Source: Takakia lepidozioides (taxonomy: Eukaryota > Streptophyta > Takakiopsida > Takakiales > Takakiaceae). From it: 64,000 nt of DNA. The notes under the pieces were generated by a model. It was given only the letters and a program-made list of their open reading frames with translations. It had not been told where the DNA came from and did not search any database. The stretch is taken from the NCBI GenBank assembly GCA_030704615.1, contig CM060731.1, forward strand, positions 8,062,001 to 8,126,000, written 5' to 3'. A program made the translations under genes and the position numbers. Numbering within the stretch: the first letter of the stretch is position 1; the number at the start of each line of letters is the position of its first letter. Below are positions 35,798 to 46,090 of this stretch, one piece after another.

Positions 35798-38308
35798 TCA
35801 TGCAACTGCAGTTGTTCTCCAACCTGCAAGACCAGTGAAAAAGCGCTCATAGCTCTTCAGGAAGCTACCCAAAGAAAACTTTCCTTGCATGTCTTCTTGC
35901 GATACAACATTGGGGGCACCTTCTTTTACTTCCAGTATCATCTGCCCCATGTCACGCTGCATAGCTTGCACAATCTTCATATCCACAGGATTTCCAGCAG
36001 CATCGGTGACATAAAAAACATTCACAGCCTTGTCACCACGTGTGGCCACATCTGCCCTGGTGACTGAAAGGCCATTTTCCCGGAAGACTCTTGTGACATC
36101 TGACAGAAGGCCCACCCTGTCACTTGTGCAGAGCTCAAGCCTCAATCCCTACAGAATCACAAAAAACCCTGAGTTAGATAACCAATGTAAGTCGAAGCAA
36201 ATTTTCCAACCAGAACATTGTCCAAGAATGGTCTCATTCCACCTAATATTGATCTGCTTTCAGTGCTGAATCTAAATTTAGCATCTTCAGTCTGCATGGC
36301 TGAGATAACTCAGCCAGGAACACAACTTCGTATTAGATTCTAGTCCATCTCATTGCAAAAGCACAAAATGTACAGCAAAACTACCTCTGAGGACCTCCGC
36401 TCAAGTGCAGCCCTCAAACATTTCTTCACTCTTTCTTCAGACTCTTCATCAAGGGTGCAGCCATCCAGTTGACGGACATGATACTCCTGCACATTGTATA
36501 TCTATTTACAGGTTAGCTTCGATAACCAAAGAAGAACCATACTACTTACAATTAATCGGAACTGTAGTCACTGAGCAGAGAACCCCCCTCCAAATCAACC
36601 AAGAATCTGCATGTAAAGAAACAAACCCTTGCAGCAACTAGAGTAGGTCCAATCAAATATTTACAAAAAACCAAAACACATGAAAAGAGGAACACTCGGT
36701 ACGTTTGAAAGACAACACCCCGTGCCTGCCGTAAAAGATAGCCGATGGTATGCAGGGTTGCAGTTGATATCTGTAGTTAGCACTAACGCGGCTGATATCA
36801 GATAGTGACCGAACCGTCCACGGTAAAATACCTGGAGTGCTGTAGGACCTGAAGAGTCAATGGAGGCATGGAAAACCACGTATTGCATATCCGTCAGAGT
36901 ACAAACGGTATCGAAGACAAGCTTTGGTCGGTCAGCACACTGCACGGTGATAACTGAGTACCCACTCTCACAGTTTTGCACTGTTATCTCCGTCCTGTTT
37001 CTACCATCCAAGGTCCCAGGTCTTTCTGACTGCTCATAATCTTTGTCAGCAGCCATCATCTGGTGTAACCGTCTCTCGGTGTGTGTGAAACCCTCAGCAA
37101 AAACAGTCCTTGCTACTTTCCTATCGTCATCCCCTTTCATCACTTTGTAGAGAAGATCCTCGATACGATCTTGTTTCTTCTTGTCTGCTATGGGACCTGC
37201 GGTATCCTCATCTGTGACGTACACGACGCAAGCTACTCTCATGTTATGCGTCCAGACCTCCGCGGCATTCACCGTACACTTCAAGCTTGTCAGGACAGCC
37301 GAAACCTCCGAGAGAAGCCCGGGCCTATCGGTCCCAGTGAGCTCTATGGCTGTGTGCTCAGCTATGGATTTCACGCCCACAGACCTCCCAGGACACCGAA
37401 CAAGATCCAAAGAAGCTTTCCTCTTGATTGCCAATGTCTGCAACAGAACAGACATGACTCCGGAGTTCAAAATAGAAAGTAATTGGTCACATGGCAAACC
37501 TCGAGGGAAACTCCCGTGCGACATGAGGAGCAATATCATGAAGTTGCAAGCAAGAAATGCTAAAACAGAAACTGACCTCTTGTATGTGATTGATAGTTGC
37601 TTGGTCACGGATTTTGCAGCCTTTCAAGTCGGTCACATGAAATACTGGAAACAGAAACAACAATAGAACTCAGGGGTTAGCACACCGTGTGCGATGCTAC
37701 AACGAGAGTGCGATGACAGCCACAAGCATACACCACACACAAGAATTTCCAACCTTTCAGTTTTAGAACCAGAAAGAAACTCACCGTCCATAAACCAGCC
37801 ACCATCAGATGCAATATAGGCCTTCGAGATGGTCAACTCGAGATCTGTGAGCACTTGGACGACCTCGAGCAGGATCCCATGCTTATTGGCACTATTAACC
37901 TGCACCATATACCGCGACGGCCGTGAGTGACCCTGGTACAGACAAGTCGAAGCACAAGTGCCTGCGTCTTTACACTGCGTGAAACAGTCTTGAGACTACT
38001 GCTATTTATATTAACTGAAGTCTGGGGAAAGGGAACTACCTTTACGAGAGTGGCGTCCTCATAAGAATCGTTGTCAATTACAACCCTGCAAAAGAACAAA
38101 CCCTAGCATGATCAGACGGAGAATTCGCACGAAACGAACCCTTCTTCGAGCAGACATCAAACCGAAAAAAAGACGGCGTCGAAGTATGACAACAAACAAG
38201 GCCTTGGTTTCTGCTGCAATACCGTGGGGGGTTGATTCGCATGCCCAACGTCTCGTATTCAGGGTCAAAATACGGCCAACTCTTCGGGGCCATAGTTGCA
38301 ACAGCCAT
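35798..38308 (-). CDS. ACT domain-repeat (ACR) protein
   Basis: Seven minus-strand exons: 38308-38223, 38085-38040, 37899-37785, 37644-37577, 37437-36832, 36486-36385, 36148-35798. All junctions are in phase, giving 457 residues, within the 420-480 typical of plant ACR proteins. The N-terminus has the family signature SWPYFDPEYETLGMRINPPR. Four ACT modules follow: about 41-115 (NKHGILLEVVQVLTDLEL, GGWFMDVFHVTD), 134-180 (TGTDRPGLLSEVSAVL), 266-315 (SVITVQCADRPKLVFDTV) and 344-395 (CTSDRVGLLSDVTRVFRENG, VNVFYVTD). ACT domains usually bind amino acids. ACR proteins are thought to sense amino acids or regulate metabolism, but the ligand is not known from the sequence. There is no enzyme domain and no evident transit peptide. 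Start: the first ATG in frame; MAP at residue 6 is an alternative. It has no functional neighbour. Confidence 0.93.
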
Positions 38309-39950
38309 TGCGTGGACAGATGAAGTCCTGAAAAAAATAAATGTCAGACGCAGTTAAGCTGAAACGGTTGATTTGAGAATGCACATTATCACAACTACTG
38401 CACAAACTAACACAAGCAGCCTAGAAAAAATGCTCTAAAAAGATAGCAGGAAACTCAACTGCCGACTGTAGCATTTTTCGGCTGGCTAGCGGGAAGAAAC
38501 ACACGGGAGCGAGCCATACGACATTATGAAGGAAAAACACAAGAGACATGAGAGCTCCAGTCACAATGCACTCATGTGACAGACTCTCTTCAATCGAACA
38601 AACAAACAAACAAACAAAATTGGGAACCACCTTCGTTTACCTCGCTTTGCTTCCTCCCCTGCAAATTGCAGCCACTGAAGACGCCAAAAATTACCCCCAG
38701 GCACCCAAACCCGACGACCAGAAACACCAACACCCGTCCGTCTGTAATTTCACCGGAGCCTCACCTCTACCACTCCACTTCTGCATCACCACACACACTG
38801 GAGACTCCAGAAGCTTGCAGATCCAAACAAACAACACGGGCAACAAGCGCAGGCTTTCTGGTGCAGCAAACGAGACGACTCTTCCTGACAAGACAGGGGA
38901 CACGACGAAATGGAAATGCTCCGCAGGGACAAGCACTTGACCACCACAACAGCCTTCCTTCCAAGCTCTGCTTCCCTCGCAATCCTTCGCTGCCACCCTC
39001 TCCCTCTCCCTCACATCTACCAAACACCTCCCAACACGCAATACGCACTGCACCGCACCAGCAACAAAGTAAAACAACAGCCGCAGGTAGCTCTGTTCAG
39101 ATTCCTCCCACCTCCCTATAACTTATACCACGCCACCACACCCTAACCCCGCTGCCTCTCTCTCCTGCACCCTCCCCTCCGCCACGCCCGACCTTCAACT
39201 ATTGCCTTTCTTTCTCTACTCTTACCCATCTGCCCCTCGTCGCCTATATCACCTTTTCGCTTTCCTTGTCCTTTTTGTTTTTCGACCTCTACCGTTTCCT
39301 AGTCCCGACCGCGACAGTCCCGCGGGCGACGGTTACCGATCGAGTCGACGAAAATATCCGACGATCGTCCTCCGAATCTGCGATTTCGTTCGCATCAGAG
39401 CAGTCAACCCGGAATCCGCTCTGCATCTTTTCCACTCGCCCAAACAATTCCATCATCCAACCGCTCCGATCTTCGGAACCCCACATCCAACGGTATCGAG
39501 CGCAAGAGCGTGGACGGCAGCGAGCCAACCACACAGCACCCTACCGCTGGCCAAGTGGCGCCCATAATAGCGCGCTCTAAACTGCGCCATTTTATATTTG
39601 CGCGCCATTATTGACCCTCGTAAACATTCTCTGTCCACAACCTGCTTTTCCTCCCTAAACCCCGCCTTCGTCTTATCGCTGTCTTTTCAACCCAGCTTAC
39701 TGCCCGCGCCCCCGCCAATCGCATGCGTCAACCCGCCCTCCACCAATGGCCGTAGGCCTACCGTTTTCATCCGGCAGCTAAAGCGTGCGGATCTTACCTG
39801 GCGCTACCGCTGCCTCTTGTGCTCTGCGACAGCGAAGCGGCAGCGCGAGGGCGCGGCCCGCCGCGTCGCAGAGGCTACCATCGCCGTCGGTGCACATAAC
39901 GGCAGGCTCCGTTGCGACTAGTATTATATACAATCCGCCCATGACGGCCG
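38309..39950. promoter_or_regulatory. upstream region of the ACR gene
   Basis: On the coding (minus) strand this is a GA-rich, GC-richer stretch, with (TTTG)n at about 38599-38617. It probably contains a 5' UTR, perhaps with a leader intron. Many overlapping frames of 60-180 codons on both strands (38548-39077) are low-complexity and unsupported. Confidence 0.35.
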
Positions 39951-42128
39951 CCTTCACTCCCTTCTCCCACTTAATGCTGCCAAATCTCCCCGAATCCTAC
40001 CCCTTCTTATTTTGCTTCCATTACTTACGTATAGTACAGAAGATTATAGTTTTCGTAAAAGAGTCACTGGGATATCACGGGGATTCTGTTAGTAAGATAG
40101 TAAGATTAGAATAAGGGTGTCATTTAGTTCCCATGATACGAGGAGATCCGGCAAGGTTGTAACCTGGTCATGGCTAGAGGAACGTGATAATAATGAACGT
40201 AGTGTGCATGAGTGATCGGCGAGTACACAAGCTTCATCGGAATGCTCATCATCAGTCGGGTGGTTAGGATCGCGCCCCAGGCAATCGATGTAATGCGTTG
40301 GGAATGCGAAATTCTTGGCCACGTTTGTGAAAGCCTGAGCTTTTCCGAGAGGAAGTCACAAGCCGAGTGCGTCATTGGTTGTGGGTTCGAATGTTATTAC
40401 TAGTGAAAAGAGCAGGTGGGAAAGAGCTGCTCGGGTGTAACCGCCAGCAGCGCCGCCTGCCACACGTTCTCTTTAAGATAGAGTCCATAAATGCCGTCTG
40501 ATTTATAACTGAATCCGCTACTAATAGTGGGGTATTACTTTAGTGATAGACGTAATCCACGAGTGCGTTGCTCATAATGGATGCACAGAGTCTAACGTCC
40601 GGGAAGGTGGCATTGAATGGGCCCGCTTTAATGAAGCTTTGCGCAAAAAGATTGCATCACGTTACTGCAATGTAATGCATCCTACGACTACTCGCACTCA
40701 TCATCTCTTCCTTAACTTCCTTTAACTCGAAGATTGGATGAATACTGCGTCGAGGAGTGAGGTATGGATGATCATCAGCAGTCTCTGTGGATGGTCGATG
40801 GACAGAGGCAGTGCATGGATGAACGGCCACGTGTGAGTAAGGGATGAGGGGAAAAGTAGATGAAACGTCCCCGACGAATGAAAGCTAGTCACAAATGAGA
40901 AGTCGCTTTTCGTCCACTGGTATATTGGGGGCGTGGGGGCGCAGAGAGCGATGCCGAGTGGCCCCGGGAATATGAACGGCAAAAGCATCGCGCTCCGAGC
41001 GGGCAGGGGAGGGCGAGGGCCCGCCGGGAAACGACGACGGGTGGGTATATGGGGGACCACGGCGCCGCCGACACCGTACCGGAAGGTTCCCCGGCGGCAC
41101 AAAACGGGACTATTCATCCATTCACCATTGCTACGTTCATCAACTGCCAGCTCAGCAAAATATCTCCGCCAGACAGGTGTGCGAGATTAGCTGTCACTGT
41201 GGGTCCCGCCCGACCCCGCCCCGGCTACTGGTGGGCTCTTTCCCGGGCATTGGGTCAGGTCAGTGTCCCCTAGTGGGCAACCGGCGGCCAGCGGGTTGGA
41301 ATATATGTATTAGCAACTGGATAACACCGGCGACAGAGATGGATGGATGGGTGGACGTCTTATAAAGTCATCTGCTGACTCACCGCATCCCAGTAATTTC
41401 TATTCGTCAAATAATAATATTTTGCAGTATGACATGCGATTGGTGGGATGAATAATACTATAATGGATAAAAGGGTATCGCGCCTTATCCAAGGGAGCTG
41501 CTTGCTTCAATCACAATACAGAAAATCTAGAGGGATTGATCCTTGGCGGTAGTATATTAACTCACTATATAGTTTTTATATAATTAAATAATTATATTTT
41601 TTGAGTGATGTAGACCTGCCGACAGTTTGGTGTAGTCATCCGTTGGTGCTGTCTAGCGTCGCTTTCATCCGCCTGGAGGACTCGGACGGACGGAGCGACG
41701 TCTTCGGGACAGCCGTCGTTGGGTAAAAGCTGCCGACAGCTGGACGGACGTGGTTAACTCTATTTCGTCGCACGTTCGTCGAGCTAGGCGTCGACAGTGG
41801 CGCGGCTGACGGTGATGGGTGGTGGATCCCATATCCGCGCATTTGGCCGAAACAAAGAGACAAGAAGAAAGAGGGTCTGGTTTTGTGGAGCGGAGGTTTG
41901 GTGAGGGAGGGTGATATTAGTGATAAGAGCGCAGATGGGATGGGGCTCCACCTACCTCCACATGTCGCATTTCGCTTTCTACTCCAAGCTAACTTGATTT
42001 GACCGAGGATGTGGTGACTCATGAGTGACCTTATCCCAGTTGGGAAGAGGGAGGAAGAGAAAGCAATGGCAGAGTAGGTTCTTAGTTCTTACATGATTTT
42101 TATTATTTTTTGTTTCATTTTTAAAAGG
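39951..42128. other. gene-free DNA
   Basis: 41000-41300 is GC-rich, while 41400-41620 is very AT-rich. The frames at 40722-41117 and 41636-42022 (minus) lack motifs. CCGCCAGCAGCGCCGCCTGC at 40441 echoes words in the 8.6- and 16.6-kb blocks. No gene was recognised. Confidence 0.4.
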
Positions 42129-43020
42129 GTAACAACCAGTGTTGGCGGGGTATGGCCTCTTGACATGCATATCCGGCGGTTATTTGCCGGTTATGCACAT
42201 GTGCATAACCGGAAAGTGCAGCCCCGCAGGAACCGGCTATGGAAGGGAACCGGAAAAAAAATCGAGCTTCCTAACCGGCTAGAGAACCGGCATGTTGATT
42301 ATAAGGGTGTTATACCCGGAGCAAGATCCGGAGCAAATGTGGATGGCGTAGAGGCGCTTCTAGATAATACAAGTGTAAGGGTTAGTGATAGTAGTTATGA
42401 AATTACAATTTTGGGGAGATTAGGTGCACAACATTAATGAGAATGTCCAAGTAGGAAGTTAATTAGTTGGACATTTGGCTAAGACAATAGTTGTAAGTTG
42501 TAAGCTTAGTGTATTAGAGGGGCAGAGAGATAGATGACAGATAGATGACAGGGTTGAACGTTTGAACTTTGAACCCGAGACCCACAACCAATACTCTAGT
42601 GGCTTATCACCATGCCACAACCCTTTTGTGTATAGTTTTACACACATGCACAAAAATGCTAGAAAATGTAGAAATAAATAAAAGTGGATGAATCCCATAT
42701 CCGGTACCATGGAACCGGCATTTTTTAAGATGGCATAACCAGTAGATTGAGAACTGGACAAAAAAAATCCCATGTGTTTATTGAGAACCTGTAACCGAGA
42801 TGTTTTTCAAACCTATTGGTATACCCTGCCCCGGCCATCCATTTTTTTCAAAGAGTACGCCATAAAAAATCCCATGTGTTTATTGAGAACCTGTAACCGA
42901 GATGTTTTTCAAACCTATTGGTATACCCTGCCCCGGCCATCCATTTTTTTCAAAGAGTACGCCATAACCGGGACCGGGAGAGGGCTCAAAACATGGTACC
43001 CGGCCAACACTGGTAACAAC
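42129..43020. mobile_element. non-autonomous hAT element (876 bp) with 8-bp TSD
   Basis: The element spans 42137-43012, with terminal inverted repeats beginning CAGTGTTGGC on both strands (then CGGGTA with one offset). It is flanked by GTAACAAC at 42129-42136 and 43013-43020. The termini are closely related to those of the 25.4-kb element. The interior holds many ACCGG/CCGGT words and a 102-bp tandem duplication. No transposase. Confidence 0.9.
42767..42970. repeat. 102-bp perfect tandem duplication inside the hAT element
   Basis: CATGTGTTTATTGAGAACCT begins at 42771 and again at 42873. Both units run through CCTGCCCCGGCCATCC to AAAGAGTACGCCATAA with no visible difference. 102 is a multiple of three, so a chance frame passes through both units, but nothing suggests it is expressed. 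Confidence 0.93.
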
Positions 43021-43628
43021 GTAACAACCAATGTTGGACTAGTATATTGATAAGAAACCGGTATCAATACTAGTGTGAAGTCCGAGACACGTCTCGTATC
43101 ACTCCATATACCTTCTTAGGAGTTGTTGTGGGTTCAAACCACCCTGTTGGTTGTTACAAAGGTGTCCACCTTCCTACCGGAAGGCAGTAGCCCTTGTGGG
43201 TCAAGTGACACCATAAGTTGCGCTTGCTTCGGCAACGCGTTCACCCTTTTTTTGTTTTTTTTTTGTTTTTTTTGGGTATCACCTCACGCCACTACCTAGC
43301 ATATACCCATATTGGGCTGGCATTGTGTTTCCAAATACTATGGGCGATACCCTACAAGTCTAGTAGGTGGTTGAGAATCTCGTACTTGATACCAGTCCAG
43401 ATCCATTTTTGCGAGGAAAAACGAGGTATGAGTATGGACGACGCACTAATGCACAATATGGATGCGGCTTTCAATCTTGAATCTGAGCTCTTACATGCAA
43501 ATGAAGATGAAATACAAGAAGCTAAAATACTTTGACGAATAAATTCAATGAGAAGCATGCTCATTAGAATGAGAAGTGGGCCCTACTATTGGTTGTTCAA
43601 AACTGATACGGTAAAGCACCACCTCAAT

Positions 43629-44480
43629 GGAGAAGACTACTCTTACCCAACGAGTTGAATGCAAGCGTGGGAGCTTTGCCGGTACGGTCGCCGAGGATGG
43701 CCGTTTGGGGGGGGGGGGGGGGGGCGCTGTCAAATCCCCAACCCCCCCCCCCTCTCCCTTCTCACCTCCAAGCCTGTAGTCTAGGATAAATAATTAAAAA
43801 ATCAGTGGCTTGGCATGAAGCTGGTAGTTTGGTAGCTAGGTGATATGCGGTGTAGTGGCGAGGTCCGTCGCAGTCCACGCAAGCTGAGTGATTGGTTGCA
43901 CATGAGACTAATTATTGGATTTTTTCATCTCCAAGAGAATTCTAAGTCCAAGATCCTCGCTCCCGATCCCGGCCTGTTCCTAGTGTCCGCTCCTCTATCC
44001 CGTCCTTGTTCCCAAGCCCGTTCCCCCATCCCTGTCCCTTGCCCGCGCTCCCCTCCTCGCCATGTGGAACGTCGCTCGTTCCCCTGTTCCCGGTCCATGC
44101 TCCCCTCCTAGCCTGTGGAATGCGGCTCGTTCCCCTGTTCCCGTCTTCGCTCCCCTCCTCGCCCCATGGAATGCAGCTCGTTCCCCTGTTCCCAATCCTC
44201 GCTCCCCTCCTCGCCCCATGGAATGCAACTCGTTCCCCTGTTCCCAGTCCTCGCTCCCCTCCTCGCCCTGTGGAATACGGCTTGCTCCCTTGTTCCCAGT
44301 CTCCGCTCCCCTCCGCCTCCCCTGTCCCAATGGGGAGCAAGGATCGAGGAGCGGGAACAGGGGAGCGAAGAGGGGAGCGGGGACTGGGAACAAGGGAGCA
44401 AAACTGGAGATTGTTTGGGAACATGGTACTAAAGGTGGGGAGCATGAGGAGGGAACAGGAGGTGTGGAGCGCTCCCCACC
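43629..44480 (+). repeat. left arm of a large inverted duplication
   Basis: From AATGGAGAAGACTAC (43629) through GAGTTGAATGCAAGCG, GCCGGTACGGTCGCC, TAGCTAGGTGATATG, GATTGGTTGCACATG, the 51-bp GC-rich repeats and GGTGGGGAGCATGAGGAGGG (about 44434), the order is reproduced inverted at 45100-45765. The arms have diverged and differ in repeat number. A run of 18 G lies at about 43708. Confidence 0.88.
44041..44330 (+). repeat. 51-52 bp GC-rich minisatellite, about 5 units
   Basis: Units begin at about 44075, 44126, 44177, 44229 and 44281 with CTCGTTCCCCTGTTCCC and contain GCTCCCCTCCTCGCC and ATGGAATGC. Because the period is divisible by three in places, long open frames appear in several phases on both strands. 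These are repeat artefacts and not genes. Confidence 0.9.
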
Positions 44481-44689
44481 TTCCCAATGGGAGATGAGAT
44501 TTGACTAGTAGTTAGCAGCTCGGGGCAGCGGGTCCCACCACCTCACACACTTGCCTTAAACTCCTTGGATAAGCGTAGTCCTCGCCCACATCAATATTGC
44601 ATTATTGATACCACCATGGTATCCAAATCTTAGATTTTACCAATACTAGTGTCCCCGGTGACAACCAAGTTGTAGCCCAGTGGAAATGA

Positions 44690-45095
44690 ATATAGTAGAA
44701 CTGAAGGGATGAATATGAAGGGAACTGAATATGATAGAACTGAAGGGATCATTTTGAAGGGAACTGAATATGATAGAACTGAAGGGATCATTCTGAAGGG
44801 AACTAAATATGATAGAACTAAGGGATAAATCGGAAGGGAACTGAATATGATATAACTGAAGGGTTAAATCGGAAGGGATAATTCCGAAGGGATTTCAATA
44901 TGATAGAACTGAAGGGATAAATTGGAAGGGAACTGACTATGATAGAACGAAAGGGATAATTCCAAAGGGAACTGAATATGATAGAACTGAAGGGAACTGA
45001 TATGATGGAACTCAAGGGATAATTCGGAAGGAAACTGATATGATACAACTGAAGGGATAATTCGGAAGGGAACTGATATGATACAGTTGAAGGTA
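44690..45095. repeat. 39-bp minisatellite, about 10 degenerate units
   Basis: The unit type is GATAGAACTGAAGGGATCAT followed by TTTGAAGGGAACTGAATAT, repeated head to tail with substitutions and some shortened units. It sits exactly between the two arms of the large inverted duplication. Confidence 0.9.
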
Positions 45096-45770
45096 TAATT
45101 GTTCCCTCCTCATGCTTCCCACCTTTAAGACCGTGTTCCCAAGTTTGTTTCCCATAGTGGGACAGGGGAGCGAGGAGGGGAGCGGGGACCGGGAATAGGG
45201 GAGCAAGCCACGTTCCACATGATGAGGAGGGGAGCGGCGACCGGGAGCAGGGGATTCCACATGGCGGGGAGAGGAGCGGGGACTAGAAACAAGGGAGCAA
45301 ACCGCATTCCATAGGGCGAGGACAGGAGCGGGGACAAGAGACAAGGATGGGGGAGCAGGACTGGGAACAAGGAAGGGACAGAGGAGCAAATATTGGGAAC
45401 AGGGAGCGAGCAAGGATCTTGGACTTCGAATTATTTTGTAGATGAAAAAACAATTAATTAGTCACATGTGCAACCAATTATTCAATGCACTTTGACCGCC
45501 ACGATAAGAACATGAGACCCCGTCATTGTAACACATATCACCTAGCCACCATACTACCATCCACCTCTTGCCAAAATCTTGATTTTGAAGGATTTAATCC
45601 ACAATAGAGGCTCGCAGGTGAGAGGGGAGCAACAGCGGGTGGGGATTTGACAGCACGCCCTGCCAAGACGTCGCCGGTACGGCCATCCCGGGCGACCGTA
45701 CCGGCAAGGCTCCCGCGCTTGCATTCAACTCGTTGCGTAACTGTAGTCTTCTCCATTTGGGGAAGATACA
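45096..45770 (-). repeat. right arm of the large inverted duplication
   Basis: Read on the minus strand it repeats the left arm: AATGGAGAAGACTAC, GAGTTGAATGCAAGCG, GCCGGTACGGTCGCC, TAGGTGATATG, GGTTGCACATG, then the GC-rich repeats (fewer units) and GGGAAGCATGAGGAGGGAAC at the inner end. Confidence 0.88.
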
Positions 45771-45885
45771 TCAGAAGAAAACAATGGAAGCATGGTCTCA
45801 CATAGGGGGGAGCCAATAAAACAGTGAGAGATTGACCATGTCACAACTTAAGCCCAGTATACTAGAGGAGAAATAACCAGTGTTG

Positions 45886-46090
45886 GGCTGTTATTTATGT
45901 TTCACTCGAGCATGTAGCCTAGTGGTTGGGTGTTTGTGCCTTGCCTGTGCATAACCTAGGTGATCCTGGGTTCAATCCTTCAACATGTGCCTTCAGACCG
46001 TCCATTGGGCCCTCGATGGCATGTGTGTTGAGCAGTAGGCTCCGTAAATTCACTGGAAGTTAAAGAAACTTTATCTTATCTTTTATCTCC
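45886..46090 (+). mobile_element. SINE family B, plus strand, next to an orphan hAT terminus
   Basis: CAGTGTTGGGCTGTTAT at 45887 is a lone hAT-like left end. From about 45908 a SINE begins: GTAGCCTAGTGGTTGGGTG (A box), TTTGTGCCTTGCCTGTGCAT, CCTGGGTTCAATCC (B box), with a body to AAAGAAACTTTATCTTATC near 46080. The head matches the minus-strand copy at 11.5 kb. Confidence 0.75.

Larger units (their letters stand above)
43021..44665. mobile_element. probable third hAT-like element, abutting the previous one
   Basis: GTAACAAC occurs again at 43021-43028, directly followed by CAATGTTGGACTAGTAT (43029), a variant of the hAT terminus. At the far side ATACTAGTGTCCCCG (44643-44657) is followed by GTGACAAC, one mismatch from the left duplication. 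The inner parts of the termini match (ACTAGTAT) but the outermost bases do not, so the right boundary is uncertain. The contents are the left arm of the large inverted duplication. Confidence 0.45.

Noticed and set aside
38548-39146. Overlapping frames up to 181 codons upstream of the ACR gene
   Set aside because: Low-complexity Ser/Thr/Pro products from C-rich leader DNA, open on both strands.
43942-44508. Frames of 148-181 codons at 44 kb
   Set aside because: Created by the 51-52 bp GC-rich repeats; open in several frames on both strands.
45908-45990. tRNA gene on the plus strand
   Set aside because: Same head found inverted at 11.5 kb with the same non-tRNA body; a SINE.
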